In this document: positions 8,481 through 17,566 of the stretch, in pieces | How the letters are laid out: the number at the start of each line of letters is the position of its first letter | Numbering within the stretch: position 1 is the first letter of the stretch | Assembly (NCBI GenBank): GCA_900545865.1 | Contig: URAN01000006.1 | Location: forward strand, 1-64,000 | Length of the DNA stretch: 64,000 nucleotides | Source of the DNA: an uncultured Eubacteriales bacterium | Lineage (GTDB): Bacteria > Bacillota > Clostridia > Monoglobales > Monoglobaceae | Reading direction: 5' to 3' | Position numbers and translations under genes: made by a program | Notes under the pieces: model-generated | The model's input: only the letters and a program-made list of their open reading frames with translations | What the model was told of the DNA's origin: nothing | Databases searched by the model: none

Positions 8481-9691
8481 ATTTGTTTCGCACAAACGCC
8501 TTTGAACAAGAGAAAAAATTTATGGCAAAACATTTTCCGCTGTATTCCGCCGAAATACAAAGCAACGCCGAAAAAGGCCTTGTTTCGGTTGTACTGCCGG
8601 TTTATAACGGAGAAAAATATCTTGATGAAGCAATCTGTTCGGTTCTGTCGCAAACATATCCGAATTTTGAACTTATCATTGTCGATGACGGCTCGACCGA
8701 TAAAACGGGTGAAATTGCAAACTCGTATCGTCAATCGGACAGCAGAATTAAAATCATAACCCAAAAAAATCTTAAACTTCCGCGCGCTTTAAACAACGGC
8801 TTTGCGGCGGCAAAAGGCGAATTTTATACTTGGACAAGTGCGGATAACCGAATGCGCCCGAACTGTCTGGAAATCCTCGCCGCCGAGCTTGACCGCGACC
8901 GAACCTGTGATATGGTCTTTGGCAATATGCGCCTTATCGATGAAAATGGCGAAAGAATGAGAGACCGAGGATGGTATGAGTTTCCGCCGCACAGCGGAAA
9001 CGTAATATTGCCAAGCTCGACCGCATATTTGAACACCGTTGCCAACAACACAATCGGGGCGGCGTTTATGTATCGCCGCGGCGCGGCACAGGCCCTTGTC
9101 GGATATTCGGAATATAAGTTTATGCTTGAAGACTATGACTATTTTATGCGAATGAACAGCTTTTTTTCAATAAAGCACATTCTTTATAAAAAGCCGATTT
9201 ATGAATATCGAATGCACGGCGAATCCCTCACCGCACGCGACAGCGAGCTTGGCATAACCGCATCGCGCCCGAAATTAATGGAACTTGACCGTCTGCGCCG
9301 CGAATTTTATCAAAAAGAATTGAATATCTTTGTCGAGGGCAGCAATGAACCCATTGAAAAAGCATTGTTCAAAATCGGAAATATAATGCATTCGCCACAA
9401 GCCGCGGAAAAGTTTTTAGATTCCGATAATCCGAATTTGATTTACATAAATCTCGGCGGAGTTCTGCCGAGCAGCGACCTTCCGGGGATTGTTCCGAAAT
9501 ATCTTGTTATGCAAGACGCGTCGGACGGCAGCGTCGGATATGACGAAGTTATCTGTACAAATTCAATATCCTTTGCAAACGACCGCGAATGGATATGTAT
9601 AAAAAACAATACCGCAATCGCGTCATATATTGCCTTGAATGCAAAAAATCGTCTTATGTATACGGTTGAGGAAAAATTGTCGCAAGAATAA
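8468..9691 (+). CDS. Family 2 glycosyltransferase
   Basis: A 407-residue protein. The GT2 catalytic domain fills about residues 25-270, with the opening strand VSVVLPVYNGEKYLDEAI, the DDGSTDKTG motif, and a downstream ED motif (FMLEDYDYFMRMNS) typical of inverting GT-A enzymes. The last 130 residues form an extra domain of unknown role, ending in a beta-rich segment. The ATG at 8468 is chosen because AGGAGG lies 7-8 nt upstream; it overlaps the previous gene by 13 nt. Last gene of the probable serS-Wzt-GT-GT run; a separate small-RNA promoter begins 13 bp after its stop. Confidence 0.87.
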   Translation: MSFLNLFRTNAFEQEKKFMAKHFPLYSAEIQSNAEKGLVSVVLPVYNGEKYLDEAICSVLSQTYPNFELIIVDDGSTDKTGEIANSYRQSDSRIKIITQKNLKLPRALNNGFAAAKGEFYTWTSADNRMRPNCLEILAAELDRDRTCDMVFGNMRLIDENGERMRDRGWYEFPPHSGNVILPSSTAYLNTVANNTIGAAFMYRRGAAQALVGYSEYKFMLEDYDYFMRMNSFFSIKHILYKKPIYEYRMHGESLTARDSELGITASRPKLMELDRLRREFYQKELNIFVEGSNEPIEKALFKIGNIMHSPQAAEKFLDSDNPNLIYINLGGVLPSSDLPGIVPKYLVMQDASDGSVGYDEVICTNSISFANDREWICIKNNTAIASYIALNAKNRLMYTVEEKLSQE

Positions 9692-9703
9692 AGGTAAATT
9701 GTA

Positions 9704-9731
9704 TTGACAAATATAAAAAATGTATTATAAT
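9704..9731 (+). promoter_or_regulatory. Promoter of small RNA (copy A)
   Basis: TTGACA (9704-9709), a 16-bp spacer and TATAAT (9726-9731): a near-consensus promoter with no protein gene downstream on this strand. Confidence 0.75.
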
Positions 9732-9737
9732 ATGAAA

Positions 9738-9818
9738 AGAGGCAAGACCGAGAACGGTTATGTGCCCTGGATTAGTTTTTTATAAACAACCGCTCAGCGC
9801 AAATGGGCGGTTGTTTGT
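9738..9818 (+). ncRNA. Candidate small RNA, apparent orphan relative of the 17.5-kb antisense RNA
   Basis: A strong promoter is followed by about 80 nt ending in a 13-bp stem (9784-9796 against 9804-9816) with loop GCGCAAA and a U-rich tail. The terminal stem-loop shares the pattern CGCTCA-n-CGC-n-AAATGGGCG with the RNA at 17463-17566, and both begin with GGCA a few bases after the -10 box. No hydrophobic short ORF lies opposite here: a dispersed repeat starts at about 9826 where it would be expected. I infer a former antitoxin RNA or an independent sRNA. Confidence 0.55.
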
Positions 9819-9825
9819 TCATATG

Positions 9826-9970
9826 TGTGGGAGGTCGGGGACGCAGATTGCCGGTGGCAATCGTTTTGCGATTTGACCGAGTCGGCAGACGAGAGTCTGT
9901 CTCCTACGGGATTATGACATACATTTCGTTTGATTGTAGGGGCGGTCGAGGACGCCCGCCCGTGAGATGT
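9826..9970. repeat. Dispersed palindromic repeat (REP/MITE-like)
   Basis: GC-rich non-coding stretch between the sRNA and the ABC permease. Its core at 9940-9961 (GGGCGGTCGAGG followed by ACGCCCGCCC) is identical over 22 bp to the one at 17924-17945. The flank TGTAGG here appears inverted as CCTACA in the other copy. Other short inverted repeats (GATTGCCGGTGGCAATC at about 9846; AGACGAGAGTCT at about 9888) add structure. No protein is supported. Confidence 0.65.
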
Positions 9971-10035
9971 TCTCCGCCTACCGCGATTATTCCGCATGGT
10001 TCGCAGTGTTCCATACAAAACAAAAAAGGCTTTGA

Positions 10036-10947
10036 TTAACCCTTTACGCCACCGATGTTTACACCGCCGATAATGTGTCTCTGGAAGATACAGAATATAA
10101 GGAACGGCGGCAGAGATGCAAATACAAGACCCATAAATCTTGTGTTCATCTTGATACTTGCGTCACTCTGTAATCTGTAAATTTTAAGAGGTGTTACCGC
10201 GTGCTTATCAAGATAGAGCAACGGTCCGAAGAAGTCTGACCATGCACCCGAAAGAGCACCGATAGATACGTATATGATAACCGGCATCGAAAGCGGGAAC
10301 ATAATTCTGAAGAATATTCCAAAGTTTCCGCATCCGTCGAGTTTACCTGCCTCAACATATGATTGTGAAAGAGCGTCAAACGCGTTCTTAAACAAAATTA
10401 CATTGAACGAACTTGCCGCCGCGCCGAGCCACATCGGCCAATATGTATCGAGAAGATTTATACCCGGTGCATAATCGCTTGCGAACGGGAAGTTAAGCAT
10501 CGCGATATAGTTCGGAACCATTCTCATCTGTGACGGCATCATCATCGTCCAAACAACGAGTGTAAAGATTACACCGCTGCCCTTTGGTTTAAGCTTTGAC
10601 AAAACGTATCCTGCAAAGCCGCAGACAACAATTGTCGAAACCAAGTTACCCAATGACAGAATGATTGTATTTAAGAACGAATCGCCGAGCTGTAACTGAT
10701 TCCATGAATCCGCAATTCTGAACCAAAGGTTCGATGGACTCATATTTTTAGGAAGCAATGTAAACGAGCCGTAAATTTCCTGTGTTTCTTTAAAGGCTGT
10801 TAATATCGTCCACAGTGAAGGGAAAAGCGATATAAAACATACCAAAAGCAGTATTGCGAAAAAGAACCAGTATAAGAATTTACCTTTAAAGGTCTTTAAA
10901 TCGGAACTGCTGAGTATACCTGTTACTTTATTATCAAATCTTTTCAT
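10036..10947 (-). CDS. Carbohydrate ABC transporter permease (MalG/UgpE-type)
   Basis: A 303-residue inner-membrane permease with about six transmembrane segments (first at about 25-45). The cytoplasmic EAA loop YVEAGKLDGCGNFGIFFRIM (about 205-224) contacts the transport ATPase. It forms a heterodimer with the permease encoded 15 bp upstream and receives sugar from the lipoprotein encoded first in the operon. The substrate is unknown; family members of this CUT1 class carry oligosaccharides or glycosides. No ATPase gene is present, so a shared MsmK/UgpC-like ATPase encoded elsewhere is probable. Confidence 0.93.
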   Translation of the reverse strand: MKRFDNKVTGILSSSDLKTFKGKFLYWFFFAILLLVCFISLFPSLWTILTAFKETQEIYGSFTLLPKNMSPSNLWFRIADSWNQLQLGDSFLNTIILSLGNLVSTIVVCGFAGYVLSKLKPKGSGVIFTLVVWTMMMPSQMRMVPNYIAMLNFPFASDYAPGINLLDTYWPMWLGAAASSFNVILFKNAFDALSQSYVEAGKLDGCGNFGIFFRIMFPLSMPVIIYVSIGALSGAWSDFFGPLLYLDKHAVTPLKIYRLQSDASIKMNTRFMGLVFASLPPFLIFCIFQRHIIGGVNIGGVKG

Positions 10948-10962
10948 TCTATACTCTCCTCC

Positions 10963-11904
10963 TTAATATCTGTCTTCTACGCGCTTGTTAAGCCAGAAGT
11001 AGAATATAGTAAACACGATAAGTATCAAGAACATAATAAGGCTGAGTGCCATCGCCTGTCCCGTACCCTTACCGCCGCTGTTAAAGCCGTATTGATAAAG
11101 CTGGTAACCGAGCGATATTGACGCACCGTTCGGTCCGCCGCCCGTCATAGCCAGCGGCTGTTCCATTATCTGGAATACACCAATAATCTGATTAACCAGA
11201 TTCAACAAGAGGATACCCTCGAGAGCCGGTCTGGTTACGTGCCATGCTCTCTTCCATGTTCCTGCACCGTCAATAAGTGCCGCCTCATAGAGTTCAACGG
11301 ACGTACCCTGAACCGCCGCATAATAAAGCAGCATCGTTCCGGCAAAGCCTTTCCATGTTGAATAAATCATAATACCCGGAATAACGAATGTCGGATTGTT
11401 CAGCCACCCGAACGATTCCATACCCATCTTATTTAATACGATGTTTAAAAGACCGGTCTGGTCGGGATAGTATATGTAGTACCACATAAGCATTGCCGCT
11501 ATACCCGGAACAATCGCCGGGAGGTATATGGTAATTCTGAATCCGCTTTTAAAGTGAACCATTTCGTTTACCAGAACCGCAATAAGTACCGGGGGAAGAT
11601 AACCCAGGATAAGCGACCATAATACGTATTGAACCGTGTTCCAAAGCGTCGGAAGGAACTGTGTGTGTGTGATTACTTTTCTGAAGTTGTCAAGTCCGCA
11701 AAATCCCGCAGGTGTATACGCGTTCATCTTAAAGAACGACCATACCGCACCGAGAACCGTCGGACGCCATATCAAGAGATACAAGACAACCAAAGACGGA
11801 AGAAACAATATCCATGCATCAAGGTCATTGCGGAACTGAGATTTTCTCTTCATTTTTTTTCTTGCTTCTGTGTTGATGTTAATTTCTGAAGAATTCATAC
11901 TCAA
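10963..11904 (-). CDS. Carbohydrate ABC transporter permease (MalF/UgpA-type)
   Basis: A 313-residue membrane protein with six predicted transmembrane segments; the first is at about 32-52 (WILFLPSLVVLYLLIW). The EAA motif LYEAALIDGAGTWKRAWHVT lies near 205-224. It pairs with the downstream permease. The N-terminus is basic and cytosolic. The gene follows the solute-binding protein after a 146-bp spacer that contains a strong hairpin, so it may be expressed at a lower level than the binding protein. Confidence 0.93.
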   Translation of the reverse strand: MSMNSSEININTEARKKMKRKSQFRNDLDAWILFLPSLVVLYLLIWRPTVLGAVWSFFKMNAYTPAGFCGLDNFRKVITHTQFLPTLWNTVQYVLWSLILGYLPPVLIAVLVNEMVHFKSGFRITIYLPAIVPGIAAMLMWYYIYYPDQTGLLNIVLNKMGMESFGWLNNPTFVIPGIMIYSTWKGFAGTMLLYYAAVQGTSVELYEAALIDGAGTWKRAWHVTRPALEGILLLNLVNQIIGVFQIMEQPLAMTGGGPNGASISLGYQLYQYGFNSGGKGTGQAMALSLIMFLILIVFTIFYFWLNKRVEDRY

Positions 11905-11968
11905 TTTACCTTTCTTAAAATTGTTTTAGATTTATTTTTACAACACAGAATCAATTGGTTTTGTTGGG

Positions 11969-12004
11969 CGGTGTTGAATGCCCGGTAACGGACATTCAAC
12001 ACCG
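11969..12004 (-). promoter_or_regulatory. Intercistronic hairpin between binding-protein and permease genes
   Basis: A perfect 12-bp stem (11969-11980 against 11993-12004) lies 47 bp after the binding-protein stop codon in the transcript. On the transcribed - strand it lacks a U-tract, so it is more likely an mRNA-stabilising or processing structure than a terminator. On the + strand a T6 run follows it, but nothing upstream on that strand needs terminating. Confidence 0.6.
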
Positions 12005-12050
12005 AGTTTTTTAATCTGTGTTTTAAAAATCGTTTTTGTTATGATTTTTA

Positions 12051-13472
12051 TTAATAGTCAAGGTTGTCAAGATAGTTCGCCTGGAAATCGGAATTTGCTT
12101 TTTCCAAGAGAGCCGCCGGGTCTGCATCCTTATTTGTCAAAACTTCTTGGATACAGTTGTCAAGAACGCCATAGAGTTCCTGTGCGCATACAGGTTCTTC
12201 CGGACGGAGTTCGCAATCACCGAGGTCGGCAACGAAATCGTTATAAAGCTTAACGTGGCCCTCATCGCCGTTTCTGTACTTCTCTATCATCTCATCACGG
12301 AATTTAAGTGCCTCTGAATCCGAAGCCCACGGTGACATAGATTTAACTGTTATAAGCATACCTTTATCAACATTTGTCTGGTATGATTGTTCGGTATTTT
12401 TCTTATACTCATCCGTTGCGTCGGGTGTATATGCTGTTTCAAGCCATTTTAACGCGCCATCTATTTGTTTATCGTTTGCCTTGTTGTTGATAGCCCAGAT
12501 AGAACCACCCATCAGAGTAACCCACTTTGCCGGGCCTGCAGGAGTTGCCATCATACCAACCGAATTCGGGTCAATTTCATATGCAGTAAGCTTGTTAGGT
12601 GTATCACCTGCGCCGATAACCATTGATGCGCCGCCCGTACCAAATGTCTTATAAAGCTCGGTGTAGTCGATAAATGTGTTTGCCGGAAGAACGTCATACT
12701 TCCATTTGAGGTCTTTTATCCACTGCAAAGCTGCCGCACATTCCGGGCTGTTGAATACAGCTTTCCACTTGCCGTTGCTGTCTTGTTTCATAAAGTCAGC
12801 ACCGTACGACCAAGCAATCTGAGTGAACTGCCATCCGCCGTTATTGTTGGCTGTCGGGAAAACAAATCCCGGCTTGCCTGTTGCCTGTTTTAATTTAACA
12901 GCAAACTGTGCGAGTTCATCCCATGTCTTGGGCTGCTGCGGTGTGCCGTCTGCGTTCATAAGACCTGCCTTTTGGAAGTCATCAACGTTAAACGCGATAC
13001 CCAAAATATATGCCGCATACGGAAAAGCGTAAACCTTGCCGTCTTTTGATACCAAATCGAGCACCTGGGGATTTATCTTATCATAAATACCCTGTTTTTT
13101 TAGTGCGTCTGTGATGTCCGCGCTGTAACCTGCCGCAATTATCTGTGATATTTCGGTAAAGTGTGTACCGTAGAGTGTCGGAAGCTGTCCGCCGGCAGCT
13201 TTTGAATAGAAAGATTTGAGGTCGAATGCCCACGGGTCACCCTGAATGACAAAATCTTTGTTTGCCTCTTCGAATCTTGCCTTTCTTGCCTCAATGTTTT
13301 CTTTCTCTTTACCTTCTTTTGTCGGCCAACTGCCAACTGAGATAATTGTTCTTCCCTGGTCATCAGTTGTTCCGGCATCTTTGCCGCAGCCTGCCATACA
13401 GCCTGCCATAATTGCAACCGCCGATAACAACGAAACCAATTTCATTCCCTTTCTAAACATTCTTTTTTCCAT
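12051..13472 (-). CDS. Carbohydrate ABC transporter substrate-binding lipoprotein
   Basis: A 473-residue extracellular binding protein (family 1 solute-binding type, MsmE/UgpB-like). The signal peptide ends in a lipobox (LSAVAIMAGCMAGC, about residues 15-28) that would be lipidated on cysteine and anchored outside. The mature part carries typical features of the fold, such as RKARFEEANKDFVI near 65 and WEL-like hinge aromatic residues. It is the first gene of the three-gene importer operon; AAGGAGAG precedes the ATG. The sugar is not predictable; the membrane AraC regulator encoded divergently is the obvious candidate controller. Confidence 0.92.
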   Translation of the reverse strand: MEKRMFRKGMKLVSLLSAVAIMAGCMAGCGKDAGTTDDQGRTIISVGSWPTKEGKEKENIEARKARFEEANKDFVIQGDPWAFDLKSFYSKAAGGQLPTLYGTHFTEISQIIAAGYSADITDALKKQGIYDKINPQVLDLVSKDGKVYAFPYAAYILGIAFNVDDFQKAGLMNADGTPQQPKTWDELAQFAVKLKQATGKPGFVFPTANNNGGWQFTQIAWSYGADFMKQDSNGKWKAVFNSPECAAALQWIKDLKWKYDVLPANTFIDYTELYKTFGTGGASMVIGAGDTPNKLTAYEIDPNSVGMMATPAGPAKWVTLMGGSIWAINNKANDKQIDGALKWLETAYTPDATDEYKKNTEQSYQTNVDKGMLITVKSMSPWASDSEALKFRDEMIEKYRNGDEGHVKLYNDFVADLGDCELRPEEPVCAQELYGVLDNCIQEVLTNKDADPAALLEKANSDFQANYLDNLDY

Positions 13473-14033
13473 TTTCTTCTCTCCTTTTTAAATTTAATGG
13501 TTTATATTTTTAATTTTATTTTTTCTGTAATTATATATTATTGTAATTATACATTATTAATGAAAGAACTCTTTTATACACTTGTCTCGTTTTTTACGCC
13601 GATGCGGATTTAACAAAATTCGTTTATCGCTTTTGCACAAACACGACACGCGATTTTTTATACCTCGCAAAATGTACCAAAAAGAATTTTCTTTTTTGAC
13701 AATATTCACCACACACAAAATGAGTGATTTATAATTATCACCAAAAACCTTTACAAAATATTATTGAATATTTTCTCGGTTAATGATTTGTTTACCAAAA
13801 ATACATCTTTCATACAATATTTATAGTGCTATTATACCACCCATTATATATAATGCGCAATACACATTTTTCAAGAAGTTATGAAAATTCGCCCTTTTTT
13901 AGTATATAAAATTCGTGTTTTTAATGAATTTTAAATTTTCGCACGATTTTTCTTGACATTTTTACGAAAAATAGGTATATTAGTATGTATAAAGCAAAAT
14001 TCTTAACGAAAATTTAAAAAGGACGATTCAGCT
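13473..14033. promoter_or_regulatory. AT-rich divergent regulatory region
   Basis: This 561-bp region separates the ABC operon (-) from the AraC-type regulator (+). It holds a clear + strand promoter (TTGACA 13953-13958, 17-bp spacer, TATATT 13976-13981). The -35 box is flanked by the inverted heptamers ATTTTTC and GAAAAAT (about 13946-13972). Near the operon start there is a direct repeat TGTAATTATA at 13526 and 13542, whose - strand reads as two TATAAT-like boxes, but no convincing -35 box. I see no coding sequence. Confidence 0.6.
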
Positions 14034-16424
14034 ATGCAAAATAACACCGAACCAAACACGGAAAATAAAAAAAGACGCAGATTCGAAAATATTTTCTTTG
14101 AACACAAGCTGTCGGAAAGAGGAACATTTATAAGACCCGGGATAACCTCGCGGTTCTTTCTTATGCTGTGCGTTCCTATTTTAATAGTGATGTTTTTTGT
14201 GTATACCTGTAACTCATATTATTCAAAACAGTACCGTGAAATTCTCACCTCGGCTTATTCATCCGAGATGAATAAGTTCTTGCAATCATCCGAGAATGAG
14301 TTTATGAACGCAAGCAAGGACGCAAGCCTTTTGATGTCCATTCCGACAGTAAGTCACCTTTCATATACCGGCGAACCGATTGAATCGCTTGCATATGACG
14401 AGGTTCAGTCCGTCCAATCCTCGCTTTATTCTTTCACAAATCGTCTTTTATACGCCGATAACGTGATAATTGTGAACCGTTCGGGGAATTTTGTAATATC
14501 ATATGAGGGAATTTTTGATATAGACACATATTTTAACTCCGTACACTCTTATTCGGATTACAACGCTGACTTTTGGCGCACTTATCGGTATCAGACCGAA
14601 TCGGCACAGGTACTGTCGCCGACAGAGGTATCAGGATACGAAAAGACAAAAACGACCTTTATTCCCATTGTCTATCCGGTCATAGGCGAAAAAAGCAGCA
14701 GCCTTTTTATATTTAATATTTCCTCTCAAAAGCTTTATGACGAATTTGTCAAACACAAATTCACAAAAAACAGCACGCTTTGTATGCTCAATAACAAAGA
14801 CGGCGAGGTGTTCACGGGTTCGGTATCGGCGGACAACTCATTCAAGCCCGACCTTTCGGCGGCAAACGTGCTTTATGACACAAGCTATTACCGCGTATCC
14901 GACATTAATATAAACGGCGAAAGTTACTATCTTTTGACATCACAGGACAGATACGGAACTTTCGGTTATACATATATCGGCGCGATTCCTTATTCGGATA
15001 TAGACGGTCATGCGCATATGGCTTTGACGCGGATATTATTACTTGCCGTCCTGATAATTCTCGTAATGCTTTTATACGCTTATGTCGGCTCGGTGCGCCT
15101 GTCAAGGCCGTGGCTCTCTATTGCCAAAAAGCTTTCCGCCGGTAATGCGGACGGCGAGGATAACGGCACATCTAAAAAGCCCGACAATGTTATTTCGTAT
15201 GTAAACGAGGCGATAAGTGCACTTATGGACAAAAATTCGGACTTGACGCACAACCTCACAATTACCCTGCCGCGAAGTCAAGAAAAATATCTGGTCGATA
15301 TATTGAACAACCCTGCGTCCGATTATGACGACGAAATGGACAAACTTATATTCAAACACGAATATTTTGTATCGACCGCAATCAATATTTCACTCAAACA
15401 GACCGCCGGTTCGGACGTTATCGCCCTGAATCCACAGCTTTACAGCGAAGTCTATAAGGCGATTGAATCTGTCTTTGCGGCGAGGTTCAACACGTTTTCT
15501 CTGCCGAGTACAAATAACACTCTCTATCTCATTTTAAACATAGATACGGTCGATTGTACCGAGCCGCTGAGTGAAACGATTGAACAGATTAAATCCCTGC
15601 TTGCCGCCGACAGCGATTACATAGACGTGTTTATCGGCACGGGCAAGGTTTATAAGGGGATTGACGGTCTGAGACTTTCGCACCAAGAGGCAATGGCGGA
15701 CATCTTTCATGAAATGAACGCAAACAAGATTCAGATTGTCGATAATCATAACCTGCACGAATATTCGTTCGGGGTATACAACGAGAATATTCTTATTAAT
15801 TATATTTTAACCGGCCACACGAATGAAGCCGCCGATTTTATCCGCGACACGTTTGAATCGTGTTCAAAAAGTTCGCCCGAAAACCGCAGTCAGGTATATT
15901 CGGGAATATTTCGCGCGATAGGAAAGGTTATAAAGGTCAAAAAAATCCGCGCGACCGATTTTGAGTCAAAGACCGAGGACGAAATATTAAGCGATATTTT
16001 AAGCCAATCCGATGAGTCGGTTATGCAATATCTTTTGAACCTGACTCAAAACATCGCCAAGCTCGAAACGCCGAGCGGAAAGGCGAGGATTGCGGAAATT
16101 GCCGATTATATAAAAGAACATTTTGACGAGGATTTATGTCTTGACGGACTTGCACAGATGTTTAATGTCACGCCGAAATACCTGTCAAAGGTGCTTAAAG
16201 ACCACCTCGGTATATCATTCAAATCGTACTTGACTTCGCTGAGAATCGATAAAGCCGAGGAGCTTTTGACGCGCGATGATATAAAGATAAACGAAATTTG
16301 TAAAATGGTCGGATTTATGAACCATTCGGCGTTTATACGCGCGTTTAAACAAAAGAACGGTATTTCGCCGAGCGAATACCGAAATCTTTATCAAAAGCGA
16401 CATAGCGGCGGTGATTCAAAATGA
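14034..16424 (+). CDS. Membrane-bound AraC-family transcriptional regulator with extracytoplasmic sensor
   Basis: A 796-residue protein with a transmembrane segment at about 41-62, an extracytoplasmic sensor region of about 265 residues of Cache type, a second transmembrane segment at about 332-352, a cytosolic linker, and a C-terminal AraC DNA-binding domain of about 100 residues with two helix-turn-helix units (LDGLAQMFNVTPKYLSKVLK and INEICKMVGFMNHSAFIRAF). This layout is common in Clostridia next to sugar ABC importers, where the regulator senses an extracellular ligand. It is divergent from the importer, which is its probable target. Its stop overlaps the next start as ATGA. Confidence 0.9.
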   Translation: MQNNTEPNTENKKRRRFENIFFEHKLSERGTFIRPGITSRFFLMLCVPILIVMFFVYTCNSYYSKQYREILTSAYSSEMNKFLQSSENEFMNASKDASLLMSIPTVSHLSYTGEPIESLAYDEVQSVQSSLYSFTNRLLYADNVIIVNRSGNFVISYEGIFDIDTYFNSVHSYSDYNADFWRTYRYQTESAQVLSPTEVSGYEKTKTTFIPIVYPVIGEKSSSLFIFNISSQKLYDEFVKHKFTKNSTLCMLNNKDGEVFTGSVSADNSFKPDLSAANVLYDTSYYRVSDININGESYYLLTSQDRYGTFGYTYIGAIPYSDIDGHAHMALTRILLLAVLIILVMLLYAYVGSVRLSRPWLSIAKKLSAGNADGEDNGTSKKPDNVISYVNEAISALMDKNSDLTHNLTITLPRSQEKYLVDILNNPASDYDDEMDKLIFKHEYFVSTAINISLKQTAGSDVIALNPQLYSEVYKAIESVFAARFNTFSLPSTNNTLYLILNIDTVDCTEPLSETIEQIKSLLAADSDYIDVFIGTGKVYKGIDGLRLSHQEAMADIFHEMNANKIQIVDNHNLHEYSFGVYNENILINYILTGHTNEAADFIRDTFESCSKSSPENRSQVYSGIFRAIGKVIKVKKIRATDFESKTEDEILSDILSQSDESVMQYLLNLTQNIAKLETPSGKARIAEIADYIKEHFDEDLCLDGLAQMFNVTPKYLSKVLKDHLGISFKSYLTSLRIDKAEELLTRDDIKINEICKMVGFMNHSAFIRAFKQKNGISPSEYRNLYQKRHSGGDSK

Positions 16425-17311
16425 GCGGCGAATTATGTAACCAATGTCCGCGCAGATGCGGCATCGACCGAGATGTTTCACGCGGATTCTGCGGCACGGG
16501 CAACAAGATAAAAGTTGCGCGCGCCGCCCTGCATCAATGGGAAGAGCCGTGCATAAGCGGCACACGCGGCAGCGGCGCGGTTTTCTTTTGCGGATGCAAT
16601 TTAAAATGCGTCTTTTGCCAAAATTCCGAGATAAGCCGTGGAGGGGGCGGCAAGGAAGTTTCATCCGAACGTCTCGGCGAAATTTTTGTTGAACTTAAAA
16701 ATTCGGGTGCGCACAATATTAATCTTGTCACGCCAACGCACTTTGCACGCCAAATCCGCACAGCGATTGAATCGGTAAGGTCAGATATTAATATTCCGTT
16801 TGTGTATAATTGCGGCGGATATGAATCGATTGACGGTTTATCGCATCTGTCCGATTATATTTCGGTATATCTGACCGACATAAAATATTTTTCGGATGAG
16901 CTTGCGCGGCGGTACAGCCGCTGTAACGATTATTTCGAAAGGGCGGTTGCCGCGCTTGATTTTATGATTAAGACGGTCGGCGTGCCGAAATATGACAAGG
17001 ACGGAATTATGCAAAGCGGCGTTATCGTGCGGCATCTTGTTTTGCCGTCACATCGCCATGATTCTATCCGCCTTTTGAATTATTTAAAAGAAAATTTCGG
17101 AACGGAAAGTTTTCGGCTCAGCCTGATGAGCCAGTTCACGCCGAACGGCGGATTAGCGGATTATCCCGAATTGAACAGGCGAATAACCACGTTTGAATAT
17201 AATTCCGTCACCGACACGGCGTATGATTTGGGATTTCGCGACGCGTATGTACAGCAGCGTTCGAGCGCCAATGCGGAATACACACCGCCGTTCGATTTAA
17301 CGGGAGTATGA
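16421..17311 (+). CDS. PflX-like radical SAM protein
   Basis: A 296-residue radical SAM protein. The SAM-cluster motif is CGCNLKCVFCQN (CxxxCxxC, about residues 57-68). Before it is a second cysteine group (CNQCPRRC at 6-13, and C24), characteristic of the PflX / COG1313 family of putative glycyl-radical-activase homologues with unknown substrate. It overlaps the AraC-type gene by four bases (ATGA), so the two are translationally coupled. Whether it serves the sugar system or is merely linked is not clear. It is not the activase of the microcompartment dehydratase, which has its own gene at 28605-29390. Confidence 0.87.
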   Translation: MSGELCNQCPRRCGIDRDVSRGFCGTGNKIKVARAALHQWEEPCISGTRGSGAVFFCGCNLKCVFCQNSEISRGGGGKEVSSERLGEIFVELKNSGAHNINLVTPTHFARQIRTAIESVRSDINIPFVYNCGGYESIDGLSHLSDYISVYLTDIKYFSDELARRYSRCNDYFERAVAALDFMIKTVGVPKYDKDGIMQSGVIVRHLVLPSHRHDSIRLLNYLKENFGTESFRLSLMSQFTPNGGLADYPELNRRITTFEYNSVTDTAYDLGFRDAYVQQRSSANAEYTPPFDLTGV

Positions 17312-17316
17312 TTTAT

Positions 17317-17346
17317 AATGTAAAATGTAGAATGTAGAATGTAGAA
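17317..17346. repeat. Short tandem heptamer repeat
   Basis: Four units of AATGTAG (the first reads AATGTAA) stand in tandem after the radical SAM gene. Likely a replication-slippage repeat; no function is evident. The rest of 17312-17427 is AT-rich without features. Confidence 0.6.
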
Positions 17347-17427
17347 TTAAAAGGCAAACGGATACGGTTTAGAAGCGTTTCCTACAAAAAATCTACAAAA
17401 AATCAAAATAATTTTTTATAAAAACCA

Positions 17428-17456
17428 TTGACAAATACTCGTTATCGTGTTATAAT
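17428..17456 (+). promoter_or_regulatory. Promoter of antisense RNA
   Basis: Perfect consensus: TTGACA (17428-17433), 17-bp spacer, TATAAT (17451-17456). It drives an RNA with no coding potential that ends convergent to the small peptide gene. Confidence 0.85.
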
Positions 17457-17462
17457 CAAGGC

Positions 17463-17566
17463 AGGTAGTGGGAGCGGTTTTGACGTTCCGCATAGGTTTA
17501 TATTTTGCGTTAGACAATATCTAACGCATATAGTCGCTCATCCGCGAAATGGGCGACTATTTTTTT
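17463..17566 (+). ncRNA. Candidate type I antitoxin RNA
   Basis: An RNA of about 104 nt runs from the consensus promoter to a rho-independent terminator: stem TAGTCGCTCA (17531-17540) against TGGGCGACTA (17550-17559), then seven T. A second hairpin (17506-17513 against 17521-17528) lies inside. The 3' part is complementary to the last codons and 3' region of the convergent peptide mRNA, with the peptide's TAG stop codon (17557-17559) inside the terminator stem. This is the geometry of TxpA/RatA and BsrG/SR4 pairs of Bacillus. No expression data are available. Confidence 0.65.

Noticed and set aside
9794..10039. Open frames on both strands across the 9.8-10.0 kb repeat
   Set aside because: They arise from the GC-rich palindromic repeat; no ribosome binding sites and no family resemblance.
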